The notes: a model not told the origin generated them from the sequence alone. Positions 7,399 through 15,352 are shown, counted from the stretch's first letter. The stretch is DNA of 19,613 nt from Clostridia bacterium (GCA_017458865.1 JAFSZW010000224.1:1-19613); one strand, 5' to 3'. Program-made: numbers and translations.

Positions 7399-8139
7399 TC
7401 AATGCTCAGCTTTAAATGCCTGGGCAAACGCATAGATGCCAATCCCCGCCGCAACGGCCAGATTGAGCGAATCAATCTCGTCATTATGCGGGATGCGCAC
7501 CGAGGTGCCCATGTGGACAAAGTTCGCCGGCAAACCGGTGGCCTCATTGCCAAACACCAGCGCAAACGGCTCTTTTCCAACCGTTCGGCAGGCCTCAGCC
7601 AGCGGCACAGAACCGTCCAGCATAAACGGATACATCGGCACCTGATCGTACTCGTCCAGATATCTTGAGAATGTATCAAAATGCCGTACGTTCAGCGAAA
7701 ACATGGCGCCCATGGAAGCACGGACCGTCCGCGGGTCATCTGAATCGACCGCAGGCCGGATAATCGCGATATTCCTGAAATCCATACCCAGCGCCGTCCT
7801 GAGGATGGTTCCCATATTCCCGGTATCACTGGGATTGTAGAGAATAATCTGCGGCAACCGGTCATCAAAGACCCCTTCAGCCTTCTCATACACCATGGCC
7901 GCAAAGCAGTTTTCCTTCCTTGAGATCCGCTCAAGCACATGATCCGCCTGTTCTGTGCGGACACCGGCTGCCTCGCAGGCGCCAATCAGCGTCCTGACAT
8001 CCTCCGTCATGCGCAGCTTTGATGAGAGCAGCAGCCTCTGGCAGCGCTCAGGACAGGCTTTAATGCATGCCGTCGCAGGAAACAAACCGGTCGCATAACT
8101 GTACGGCAGATCACGATAGTATGGTTCAAGCTTTGGCAT
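7399..8139 (-). CDS. SpoU/TrmH-family RNA 2'-O-methyltransferase
   Basis: Enzymes of this family form a trefoil-knot (SPOUT) fold and methylate ribose 2'-OH groups of tRNA or rRNA using S-adenosylmethionine. The 246-residue protein shows the three SpoU motifs: NPSDTGNMGTILRTA (102-116), LVFGNEATGLP (194-204) and IPHNDEIDSLNLAVAAGIGIY (216-236, which forms the knot). Its N-terminal third is divergent and could bind substrate. The ATG at 8139 is chosen because GAGGAG lies 8 bases upstream and a good promoter lies about 40-70 bases upstream; the frame stays open to 8319, but that part is leader. The substrate (23S rRNA or a tRNA) cannot be told from sequence. It appears to be the first gene of a unit with plsX, acpP and rnc. 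Confidence 0.93.
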   Translation of the reverse strand: MPKLEPYYRDLPYSYATGLFPATACIKACPERCQRLLLSSKLRMTEDVRTLIGACEAAGVRTEQADHVLERISRKENCFAAMVYEKAEGVFDDRLPQIILYNPSDTGNMGTILRTALGMDFRNIAIIRPAVDSDDPRTVRASMGAMFSLNVRHFDTFSRYLDEYDQVPMYPFMLDGSVPLAEACRTVGKEPFALVFGNEATGLPANFVHMGTSVRIPHNDEIDSLNLAVAAGIGIYAFAQAFKAEH

Positions 8140-8179
8140 CTTCCCGTCTCCTCTCTCACCTGTTGCGCAGTCCTGCGGG

Positions 8180-8208
8180 ATTATAACAAAAAAAGCTTCC
8201 ATATTCAA
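8180..8208 (-). promoter_or_regulatory. Vegetative (sigma-A type) promoter with extended -10
   Basis: On the minus strand, -35 TTGAAT (8208-8203) and -10 TATAAT (8185-8180) are separated by exactly 17 bases. A TG one base before the -10 makes it an extended -10, and the spacer contains a run of seven T. It lies about 40 bases from the methyltransferase ATG. Of the promoters I looked for here, this is the only one that matches consensus well. It probably drives the methyltransferase-plsX-acpP-rnc unit. Confidence 0.8.
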
Positions 8209-8285
8209 GCTGCATGTTCCGCTTGGATGCGTGCATCGCAGCAGTTTGCCAGAACAATGCAGGCCCGTTTCACATTCGCATCTGT

Positions 8286-8302
8286 CAAACTGACACAGTT
8301 TG
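8286..8302. other. Perfect 7-bp inverted repeat
   Basis: CAAACTG (8286-8292) and CAGTTTG (8296-8302) are perfect inverted copies separated by ACA. The repeat sits between sbcC and the promoter of the methyltransferase gene. It is short enough to be an operator-like site or a small hairpin, and it has no T-tract on either side. Confidence 0.45.
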
Positions 8303-8312
8303 CAATGCCGGA

Positions 8313-8343
8313 TGCCCACTGCCGCCGCTTATGGCAGTGGGCA
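8313..8343 (-). terminator. 11-bp stem-loop after sbcC (candidate terminator without T-tract)
   Basis: TGCCCACTGCC (8313-8323) and GGCAGTGGGCA (8333-8343) pair perfectly over 11 bp around a 9-base loop, 38 bases past the sbcC stop. The position suits the end of the sbcD-sbcC transcript. The minus-strand sequence after it (TCCGGCATTGC) is not T-rich, so it may stabilise the 3' end or help factor-dependent termination rather than act as an intrinsic terminator. Confidence 0.45.
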
Positions 8344-8381
8344 CCCGGTATCCTGTGCTCTGTGCGTTGGATGCAACCAGA

Positions 8382-11147
8382 TCAGATGACAATCGCCGCC
8401 CGGCTTCCGCCGCTCTTGTCCTTGGTGACGACAATCTGGCGGTCAATGGAGCGTCTCAGTTCACTGACATGGGAGATGATGCCGACCAGGCGGTTCCCCT
8501 CAGTAAGGCTCTGCAGGGCGCGCATGGCCTGCTGCAGCGTCTCCTCATCCAGGGAGCCAAATCCCTCGTCCACAAACATGGTATCCATCTTGATCCCGCT
8601 GGCTGTATGCTGAATCTCCTCGGAAAGTCCAAGCGCCAGTGACAGCGATGCAATGAACGATTCGCCGCCGGACAATGACTTGACGCTGCGGTTAGATCCG
8701 TTGTAGTGATCCACGACATCAAGCTCAAGACCGCTCTGAGACCGCAGGTCATCTTTCTCTGTCCTGCGGATCAGCTCATACTGGCCGGAGGACATGCGGA
8801 ACATGTGCACATTCGCCCTGCGCAGAATGCGGTCAAAATACGCCATCTGCACATAGGTCTCAAGCATGATATGCTCTTTCCCCTTCAGCATGCCGTTGGC
8901 GGTATCCGACAGTGTGCTGAGCATCATGTACCGTTCATCCATCTCCCTGAGCGCATCCGAGGTTTGGATGATATCCGTCCGCACACTCTCATTGGACGCC
9001 CGCTCAACACCGAGCCGCTTCTGGTCGTCAAGCAGTTTCCTGCGTTCATTGGTCCTGCTGTCCCTTTCCGCCACCTTTGCCGGAAGATCACAGATAGGCA
9101 TCCCGGCCAGCTGCTCTTTCAGCGCACTGATCTGGCTGCAGAGCTGCGTCATGGCCGCCTCAGCTTTCCGCGAGGCTGCATCCGTATCCTTTATCGCTTT
9201 CCGGATGCCGGCAGCCTGTTCCTCAAGCAGGTCAATTTTCGCCTGTGCCTCTTTCTCAGTCTTGAAACGGACCTTTTCCCGCAGTTCCTTCCCGTTTTCC
9301 TCAATCTGAGTCATATTGGTTTTGGTCTCCGTCAGTGCCTGCTTCAGATTGACCTGTTCTGCCTGTTTCTGCTTTACATCCGTCTCCATCTGGGGAATCT
9401 GCAGCTTGAGCGCCTCACGCTCGTTTACCTTCTGATCCTCCTGGCGAATCTGCCGCTGGAGCTCAGTGACGCGTTTTTTCAGGCTGCCCAGTTCATCCTG
9501 CACCCGTTCAGCCAGTCGGGTATCATCCTCCGTCCCAAAGATCGTCATCAGCCTTTTCTGCAACTGTTTTTTCGCCGTTGTCAGGTTTCCGACAGCCAGA
9601 TAAGCCGTATTGCTGCAGGCATTGGCCAAACTCTGTGCAACCTCTGCCTCTTTCTCTGCCTTCTCGACCTGTGCCTTGCTCGGTGCGCTTGCCGATTTTT
9701 GAGCCCTGTGCGGATGTTCTGTGGAACCGCAGACCGGACAGGGTTCCCCCGGCTTAAGCAGTTCTGCCAGAATGCCGGCCTGCTCTGCGTTGAATGCCTG
9801 CCTGAGTTTCAGGGCTTTTTCCCGCTGGTCAGATGCTTTCTTCTCTGCCTTCACGTACTCGCTCCGCGCATTTTCAAGCTTTGTTTCAAGCACCTGGACC
9901 CCGGCAATCTCATCGCTGAAAGCCTTCAGGTCTTTGGCACGATCATCGGCCTGTTTCCGCGCATGTTCAAGTTCAAGCTTGTTTTCGCCGGCATTTGCAA
10001 GTTCCTCAAGGCGTTTGCGGCTATCAGCAAGCTGCCCCTCAGCAAGCTTAATTCCCGCTTCCAGCTCCTCGACCTGAGTCCCGATCTTCTTCTCTTTCCG
10101 GCTGAGGGACATAAACGATTTGCGCTGATCCTCCAGCTGCTGATAGATTGGCAGCTCTTCCTTGATCTGCTGAGACTCACGGATCATCTGTTCAATCTCC
10201 GGTTCATGTGCTTTGGCCTCATCCACAGCCTGTTTTGCCTGGTCGAGCTTTTCCTGCTTTGCCGGCTGGCTGCGCTCGAGTTTCCTGAGCGACTGCTCCG
10301 TATTGGCCCGTGTCTCACCCTGACCGATTTCCGTATTCAGGTGTTCCAGTGCCTGGTCATGCTCATGAATCTTCTCGTCCAGTCCGGCCTCGCGCTGAGC
10401 GACACCGTCAATCAGATGCCCAAGGAGTTCAAGCACCGACTCGAGCGTCATCTTCTGCTCTTTCGCAGCCTGAACATCAGCAAAGTGCGGATCCGTCTCC
10501 GGGCACTGAATCTTCCCGTAAAGACCGATCATATGATCATTTGCAGTCTTCCGTTTATTTTTCAGATCATTGGTTTCCGCCTTGAGACAGTCGCCAAAGC
10601 GCTGGAAGATCTGCGTTTTAAAGATCTCCCTGAAAATGGCCTGCCGTTCCTTCGTCTCTGCCAGCAACAGGCGAAGGAAATCGCCCTGAGCGATCATGGC
10701 AATCTGCGTAAACTGAGCCCTTGTGATGCCAAGAATCTCATGCACTTTCTGGTCCACGTCCGCCCGTTTCGCAATGACAATGTCCCCCGGCAGGGTCAGC
10801 GTTGCCGCTGCCTTTTCCTGCGTTGTCCCTGTACCGCGCGTCCGGGGACGCTCATATTCCGGATTCCGTCGGATCCGATACTCCTGGTCCCGGTAAAGGA
10901 ACGTCAGCTCTACGAAAGTCGGCGTTTCCGGGCTTGCATACTTGGACCTGAGCATGGACACCTCACGGTTGCCGCCGCTGGGTTCCCCATAAAGTGCAAA
11001 GGTAATCGCGTCGAATATCGTCGTCTTGCCTGCACCGGTATCGCCTGTAATCAGGTAAAGACCGGACGTGCCAAGGCTGTCAAGATCCAGCGTCATTTCG
11101 CCCGAATACGGTCCGAAAGCTGAGAGTGTCAATCTTGTCGGTCTCAT
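8382..11147 (-). CDS. sbcC: Nuclease complex ATPase subunit SbcC (Rad50 type)
   Basis: SbcC is the ATPase and tether of the SbcCD complex, which opens hairpins and processes DNA ends and inverted-repeat structures. The 921-residue protein has Walker A GDTGAGKTT (35-43), long heptad-rich Glu/Lys/Gln coiled coils on both sides of a zinc hook CPVC (470-473), then signature LSGGES (825-830) and Walker B with D-loop FVDEGFGSLDEE (858-869). It is somewhat shorter than the E. coli protein but complete. The ATG overlaps the sbcD stop as ATGA, with a GGAGG site 7 bases upstream inside sbcD. SbcC acts with SbcD, which lies immediately upstream. Confidence 0.97.
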   Translation of the reverse strand: MRPTRLTLSAFGPYSGEMTLDLDSLGTSGLYLITGDTGAGKTTIFDAITFALYGEPSGGNREVSMLRSKYASPETPTFVELTFLYRDQEYRIRRNPEYERPRTRGTGTTQEKAAATLTLPGDIVIAKRADVDQKVHEILGITRAQFTQIAMIAQGDFLRLLLAETKERQAIFREIFKTQIFQRFGDCLKAETNDLKNKRKTANDHMIGLYGKIQCPETDPHFADVQAAKEQKMTLESVLELLGHLIDGVAQREAGLDEKIHEHDQALEHLNTEIGQGETRANTEQSLRKLERSQPAKQEKLDQAKQAVDEAKAHEPEIEQMIRESQQIKEELPIYQQLEDQRKSFMSLSRKEKKIGTQVEELEAGIKLAEGQLADSRKRLEELANAGENKLELEHARKQADDRAKDLKAFSDEIAGVQVLETKLENARSEYVKAEKKASDQREKALKLRQAFNAEQAGILAELLKPGEPCPVCGSTEHPHRAQKSASAPSKAQVEKAEKEAEVAQSLANACSNTAYLAVGNLTTAKKQLQKRLMTIFGTEDDTRLAERVQDELGSLKKRVTELQRQIRQEDQKVNEREALKLQIPQMETDVKQKQAEQVNLKQALTETKTNMTQIEENGKELREKVRFKTEKEAQAKIDLLEEQAAGIRKAIKDTDAASRKAEAAMTQLCSQISALKEQLAGMPICDLPAKVAERDSRTNERRKLLDDQKRLGVERASNESVRTDIIQTSDALREMDERYMMLSTLSDTANGMLKGKEHIMLETYVQMAYFDRILRRANVHMFRMSSGQYELIRRTEKDDLRSQSGLELDVVDHYNGSNRSVKSLSGGESFIASLSLALGLSEEIQHTASGIKMDTMFVDEGFGSLDEETLQQAMRALQSLTEGNRLVGIISHVSELRRSIDRQIVVTKDKSGGSRAAIVI

Positions 11148-12280
11148 AGCATTTCCTCCCGGATTGATTCAAAGAGTTCCTGTGCATACGCACGCTGCGC
11201 GTCGCTGAGATGCGTGCCGTTCTGGAGCTCATACAGCTCGTCCAGCAGGTCTATTTCCGCCTTGCTGACCTGCTCCTCACCCACGAATATCTCGTTGTTT
11301 GTCCGTGTTCTGGTGTTGTCATACTCAAGCCGCATGAGGTTGGGATAGATCACCCGGAGCTTGGCGAGCGCATCCGGGATATCATTTTCATCTGTCAGGA
11401 TGATGTGCATGTAATCATCCGTATTCGTGCCCAGATAATTGTCTCTCAGCGTGATTTCATCATAGGTGCCCCGGATCTCGCGCATATCATGCATCGCCTT
11501 CAGCGGAACGGTCCGGATGCCAATCTGTCCCTTGCCGGCAATATCCAGTACTGTCACGGATTTCACCTGATTCCGCTCTGAGAAGGAATACTTGAGCGGC
11601 GAGCCGGAATACCGGATGGTATCCCGCGCGACATGCTGAGGGCCGTGCAGGTGACCCAGTGCTACATAGTCAAAGACATCGAACACCTCAGCGTCCACAT
11701 TGTCCGTTCCGCCCACTGACAGCTCCTCAGAATCACACCTGGCCGCTCCGGTCACAAACTGATGAGCTACCAGGATATTGAGCGCATCCGGATCCACATT
11801 CATCTCCCGAATGCAGGCTGCCATGGCGGTGCTGTAATCCGTAATGGACTCATCCTCAAACAGATGACGCACCTGAACAGGCTTAACAAACGGCAGCAGG
11901 TAGAGATTGGCCCTGACGCCGTCCTTTTCAAGCGGTACAGGCCTGATATGTCCGTCATAGACTGGCGAAACATAGACATGGCTGCTCTCCATGATGCGTC
12001 CGCCAAAGGCAATACGCTCTGCCGAATCATGGTTGCCGCTGATCATGAAAACCGTCTGCCCAAGCTCCGTCAGGCGGACCAGGAAGTCATCGAACAGGGC
12101 AACCGCCTCCGCAGACGGCACCGCCTTATCATAGATATCGCCCGCCAGGATAACACCATCCGGGCGTTCATCCCCGATCACAGACAGAATCTGCTCAAGG
12201 ATATACCGTTGATCTTCAATCATCGGAAACTCGTTCACACGCTTTCCGATATGCAGATCCGATAAATGAATCAGTTTCAT
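11144..12280 (-). CDS. sbcD: Exonuclease subunit SbcD (Mre11 type)
   Basis: SbcD is the metallophosphoesterase nuclease of SbcCD, using Mn2+ to cut DNA ends and hairpins under control of the SbcC ATPase. In the 378-residue protein the metal-binding motifs are intact: HLSDLH (5-10), GDIYD (47-51), GNHD (82-85), VAHQF with H173, and GHLH (209-212). The rest would form the capping domain and the SbcC-binding C-terminus. Length is close to that of known SbcD proteins. The start is ATG, with GGTGGG about 7 bases upstream. It is the first gene of a two-gene unit with sbcC, preceded by a gap without genes. I see no clear promoter with both elements. Confidence 0.97.
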   Translation of the reverse strand: MKLIHLSDLHIGKRVNEFPMIEDQRYILEQILSVIGDERPDGVILAGDIYDKAVPSAEAVALFDDFLVRLTELGQTVFMISGNHDSAERIAFGGRIMESSHVYVSPVYDGHIRPVPLEKDGVRANLYLLPFVKPVQVRHLFEDESITDYSTAMAACIREMNVDPDALNILVAHQFVTGAARCDSEELSVGGTDNVDAEVFDVFDYVALGHLHGPQHVARDTIRYSGSPLKYSFSERNQVKSVTVLDIAGKGQIGIRTVPLKAMHDMREIRGTYDEITLRDNYLGTNTDDYMHIILTDENDIPDALAKLRVIYPNLMRLEYDNTRTRTNNEIFVGEEQVSKAEIDLLDELYELQNGTHLSDAQRAYAQELFESIREEML

Positions 12281-12624
12281 ACAACACCCACCCTGTCAAA
12301 AATGATTGCTGAAAACCAAAGGTCGGATACCCAGCCCCGACAATTCCTCAAATGGAAACTATGCGTCCATTGCCTGTAATTTCGATACGTTCCTGCGATA
12401 CACCATCAGCCCAAGTCACGCTTCAATTCAGTATCCCGCGCGGTTCAGGCATCTCCTTTCGTGCGCTTCCCGGGAGATCGAAATATATCGCTCATGCCCA
12501 TTATAACCATCATTTATCGCTCACGCTGAAGGGATATCACTCAACCGTCTTTCCTCTGTTGACTCTCCCCTTTTCTCCTTCGGGGATGAGGACATCCAAT
12601 TCGACCAATCAGGCAAGATCCCCG
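12281..12624. other. 344-base gap between the AAA-ATPase gene and sbcD
   Basis: I read all three minus-strand frames after the upstream gene's stop. All soon meet stops, and none shows the PD-(D/E)XK nuclease segment expected in that family. A -10-like TATAAT (12505-12500, minus strand) lacks a good -35. The 9-base direct repeat TATCGCTCA flanks it at 12486-12494 and 12515-12523. Weak inverted repeats lie at 12451-12478 and about 12566-12592. The sbcD promoter is probably here, but I cannot fix its position. Confidence 0.5.
12486..12523. repeat. Direct repeat TATCGCTCA flanking a -10-like box
   Basis: Two exact copies of TATCGCTCA start 29 bases apart (12486-12494 and 12515-12523). The minus-strand TATAAT at 12505-12500 lies between them. 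The layout suits a pair of regulator sites around an sbcD promoter, but a nine-base match could also be chance. Confidence 0.5.
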
Positions 12625-13866
12625 CTAAACGTTGGTGAAGATTTCCGAGTAGAATGATCTGACTTCTTCATTGGGAATGGATACCTCATACGATTCCTTG
12701 TACGGAAATTCTGATATGATCATCTTCGAAACAAGTTTCAGAAAACCTGCTGAAAACAGCAGCGAAAACGCAGATGCCGGCTGCCTGTAAAGATTACTGT
12801 AAATCAGGTTTACAGGCAAATCCGTAGTAATCGTTTTCCCTTCCAGCAAATCCGCAAGAACATTCTGAATTTGAGGGGAGCCATTTCGAATCACGTCTCT
12901 GGCAAGCGTATTCTGAGAGGAATCAATCCAGAATCTGCCAAGCTGTCTTTTCTTCAGAAAATGGTTCAGTGAAAAGGGGTTATATATGTGTCTTTCTGCA
13001 CCGACTGTGTATCCGTCATACACGTGCCTGACTTTTTCAATTTCGTCTTCCAGTCCGGCCATCTCAAGCAGCTTTTTGACATCATCCTGCGTGTAGCCAA
13101 GTACCGTTGGATAGGACGAGTTAATCATTGTATCAATGTCCGGACTGTTGAAATCTGAAAACAGTGACTTTTGAGCAATTCTCGTAATGCCGGTAATCAG
13201 GCACTTGGACATAAAATCGTTGTCTTTGAATGCGGCGACATAAAAGGTGCGCAGCGCACTGACAACATCATCAAGGTTCCCTTTGACAAGCGCCTCCGTC
13301 AACGGTGCATCGTACTCATCCATAAGGATGATGGGTTTGGCGCCATACACAAACCAGAGAAACTGACACAGTGCCAGTACCGCAAACTCCGGCTTATCTC
13401 CGCCGCCATCGCTCTGATACCTCAGGAACTGTTCTTTCTCGACATCATTCAGTTTTCCACTTTGCAGGATACCCTTATAGTTGCTGTACTGGATTCTTAC
13501 TCTGTACGCAAGCAGTTCCCGAATGCCTGCTCCGCTGACATCCTGCAAACCGGAAGTACAGAGCGAAATAACCGGTACAGTCCCATGAAGGGCACGCATC
13601 CTGTCATCGTTCCAGACCTCAAGGCCTTCAAAAAGCGGCGTCCCATCATTCTTGCGGGCATCCTTGAAATTCGGGTCAAAAAAGCTCTGGACCGTCGAAA
13701 GCAGCAGAGACTTCCCAAATCGCCTGGGTCTGGTAATGAGCGTAACCGTATTCCCCTCAAACCACCAGTCCCTGAGAAAACGCGTCTTGTCGACATAGAG
13801 GAAGCCCTGACCGTAAATATCAGTCAGTCTGCCGGATGACACATTGATTCTCACATTATCCCTCAT
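12625..13866 (-). CDS. AAA-ATPase-like domain protein, short at the C-terminus
   Basis: This 413-residue protein belongs to a family common in gut Clostridia and Bacteroides, in which an AAA-ATPase-like domain (PF09820) is usually followed by a PD-(D/E)XK nuclease domain (PF08011). Visible motifs are YVDKTRFL (24-31), Walker A-like RPRRFGKSLLL (46-56), Walker B IILMDEYDAPL (179-189), TGITRIAQKSLFSDFN (225-240) and YDGYTVG (283-289). The frame ends at SIPNEEVRSFYSEIFTNV, where the nuclease domain should begin, and that domain is absent downstream. G+C is lower than in the neighbours (27 of 60 at 12841-12900 against 37 of 60 at 4081-4140), suggesting transfer. The ATG at 13866 lacks a ribosome site; the GTG at 13854 has AGGG 5 bases upstream. 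The cellular role of the family is unknown. It may be a decayed gene. Confidence 0.85.
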   Translation of the reverse strand: MRDNVRINVSSGRLTDIYGQGFLYVDKTRFLRDWWFEGNTVTLITRPRRFGKSLLLSTVQSFFDPNFKDARKNDGTPLFEGLEVWNDDRMRALHGTVPVISLCTSGLQDVSGAGIRELLAYRVRIQYSNYKGILQSGKLNDVEKEQFLRYQSDGGGDKPEFAVLALCQFLWFVYGAKPIILMDEYDAPLTEALVKGNLDDVVSALRTFYVAAFKDNDFMSKCLITGITRIAQKSLFSDFNSPDIDTMINSSYPTVLGYTQDDVKKLLEMAGLEDEIEKVRHVYDGYTVGAERHIYNPFSLNHFLKKRQLGRFWIDSSQNTLARDVIRNGSPQIQNVLADLLEGKTITTDLPVNLIYSNLYRQPASAFSLLFSAGFLKLVSKMIISEFPYKESYEVSIPNEEVRSFYSEIFTNV

Positions 13867-13874
13867 TTTGCAAA

Positions 13875-13897
13875 GCAGGCAGCACTATGCTGCCAGC
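13875..13897. promoter_or_regulatory. Hairpin just upstream of the AAA-ATPase-like gene
   Basis: GGCAGCA (13878-13884) and TGCTGCC (13888-13894) form a perfect 7-bp stem with a 3-base loop. Beyond an A/A mismatch the arms gain two more pairs. It lies 8-30 bases before the ATG, where a ribosome or repressor would bind. No clear promoter is visible around it. An operator or a translation-blocking hairpin is possible. Confidence 0.4.
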
Positions 13898-13953
13898 TCC
13901 GACGATTCTAAAACTTAATGCCCATCTCGAATACCGTCCCAGTTTCGTCCATG

Positions 13954-14007
13954 AAATGACAGATACGCCTGAGGGGCACAGCCGCATCAGGCGTATTTTT
14001 GTCATTT
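13954..14007 (-). terminator. Nested inverted repeat ending the pdp transcript
   Basis: Inner arms ATACGCCTGA (13963-13972) and TCAGGCGTAT (13987-13996) pair perfectly over 10 bp. Outer arms AAATGACA (13954-13961) and TGTCATTT (14000-14007) add 8 bp across a small internal loop. The outer arm overlaps the pdp stop codon. After the inner stem the plus strand has TTTTT and the minus strand only CTGTCATTTC, so it looks stronger as a plus-strand terminator. Its position still suits the end of the minus-strand operon, and it may work in both directions. Confidence 0.6.
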
Positions 14008-15352
14008 ATTTGGCAGGTCCATACCCGTCCGCATAGACCGTCTTATCTGCGGAGACATAGGCATACACCAGCGGGAGCGGTGCCGGTTTGACATCGCTCA
14101 GTCTGACTGCCGCCTGCATGGCAGAGATCGCCTCTTTCGCCTGCTGCTCGCTGCGCAGATGCAGCATAGCCAGCGGCTGACCCGCTTCTACGTAATCACC
14201 GAGACGCACCTGCATGACAAGGCCGACAGCCGGATCAATCACGTCCGTTTTCAGTGCGCGGCCGGCGCCCATGTGCTGCGTGCAGTATCCAATGGCCGTT
14301 GTATCCATCCCGGATACGTACCCGCTGGCCGGTGCCGGAACCGGAATCAGAACCGGTGCCTGCGGCAGCAGCGAGGTATCCCGGCAGACAGCCGGATTTC
14401 CACCCTGAGCGGCAATCATCTCTTCCAGTTTGCGCAGGCCCGCACCGGATTCGAGCGCGGCAAGCATCTTTTCCTTGCCTTCCTCAACTGAGTCAGCCTG
14501 TCCGCCCGCGACGAGCATCCTCGAACCGAGTTCAAGAGAAACGCTCAGCAGATCACCTTTTGCCTGTCCGGACAGAATGTCGATTGCTTCCTTGACCTCG
14601 AGCGCATTGCCGACATGCGTGCCCAGCGGCTGGTCCATACCGGTCACAAGAGCATAGATGGGCTTGCCTGCCTGCTGGCCAATTGCAACCATGGCCTCAG
14701 CCAGCTTGACGGAATCCTCAAGCGTGTGCATGAGCGCACCGCTGCCTGTCTTGACATCCAGGACGATCGCGCCGGCACCGCTCGCCAGTTTCTTTGAGAC
14801 GATGGAAGAGGCGATCAGTGGTATGCATCCGACCGTTCCCGTGACGTCCCTGAGCGCATACAATGCCTTGTCCGCGGGACAGAGGTTCTGCGTCTGGCCA
14901 ATCACCGCGCAGCCAATGGTTTTGATCTGGCGGATAAAGTCAGCTTCGCTGATGTTTATGGAGCAGCCAGGAATGCTTTCAAGCTTGTCAAGCGTGCCGC
15001 CGGTATGGCCGAGGCCGCGCCCGGACAGCTTTGCCACATGCGCACCACAGGCAGCCACCAACGGCACCAGAACAAGCGTCGTGGTATCGCCCACGCCGCC
15101 GGTTGAATGCTTATCCACGCATACACCGTCGATGTCGGAAAGATCCACCTCATCACCGCTGTGCATCATTTCCATGGTCAGCGTGGTGGTCTCGCGGGCA
15201 TCCATTCCCTGAAAGCAGATAGCCATCAGCAGCGCGGAAATCTGGTAATCGGGCACGGAGCCAGTTGCAGCACCTTCCGCAAACAGGTGAATTTCCTCAT
15301 CGGTGAGTGGCAACCCAGCTTTTTTCTTTAAAATGATATCAACAAAATTCAT
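14006..15352 (-). CDS. pdp: Pyrimidine-nucleoside phosphorylase
   Basis: The enzyme reversibly cleaves uridine, thymidine and deoxyuridine with phosphate to give the base and (deoxy)ribose-1-phosphate, for pyrimidine salvage. The 448-residue protein has phosphate-binding KHSTGGVGD (81-89), family signature SGRGLGHTGGTLDKLE (110-125), and substrate-binding R168, S183 and K187 in YALRDVTG and IASSIVSKK. A C-terminal domain follows. The start at 15352 has AGGAGG 5 bases upstream and gives the canonical MNFVDIILKKKAG; the frame is open much further upstream, but that part overlaps the glycosylase gene. Pdp (broad pyrimidine specificity) and DeoA (thymidine only) are close relatives; the Gram-positive context and overall length favour Pdp. 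It is last in its block, 22 bases after the glycosylase gene. Confidence 0.95.
   Translation of the reverse strand: MNFVDIILKKKAGLPLTDEEIHLFAEGAATGSVPDYQISALLMAICFQGMDARETTTLTMEMMHSGDEVDLSDIDGVCVDKHSTGGVGDTTTLVLVPLVAACGAHVAKLSGRGLGHTGGTLDKLESIPGCSINISEADFIRQIKTIGCAVIGQTQNLCPADKALYALRDVTGTVGCIPLIASSIVSKKLASGAGAIVLDVKTGSGALMHTLEDSVKLAEAMVAIGQQAGKPIYALVTGMDQPLGTHVGNALEVKEAIDILSGQAKGDLLSVSLELGSRMLVAGGQADSVEEGKEKMLAALESGAGLRKLEEMIAAQGGNPAVCRDTSLLPQAPVLIPVPAPASGYVSGMDTTAIGYCTQHMGAGRALKTDVIDPAVGLVMQVRLGDYVEAGQPLAMLHLRSEQQAKEAISAMQAAVRLSDVKPAPLPLVYAYVSADKTVYADGYGPAK

Noticed and set aside
7267..7401. Read-through of the methyltransferase TGA into the plsX start
   Set aside because: The 43 open codons are not improbable at this base composition, and the peptide shows no conserved features.
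8140..8319. N-terminal extension of the methyltransferase frame to 8319
   Set aside because: The extension runs through a near-consensus promoter (8208-8180), and a good ribosome site precedes the ATG at 8139, so it is non-coding leader. A Cys-rich start (CKLCQFDRCEC) looked like a zinc site but is explained by this.
8706..11123. 805-codon plus-strand open frame opposite sbcC
   Set aside because: It lies wholly antisense to a clear sbcC gene, resembles no family and is rich in Leu, Phe, Cys and Arg, as expected from reading the complement of a G+C-rich coding sequence.
12277..12300. TTGACA just before the sbcD start
   Set aside because: It matches a -35 element, but no -10 follows at the right spacing and it would place the start inside sbcD.
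12281..12624. Possible remnant of the missing PD-(D/E)XK nuclease domain
   Set aside because: Reading the three minus-strand frames gave only short stretches between stops and no motif resembling the expected nuclease core.
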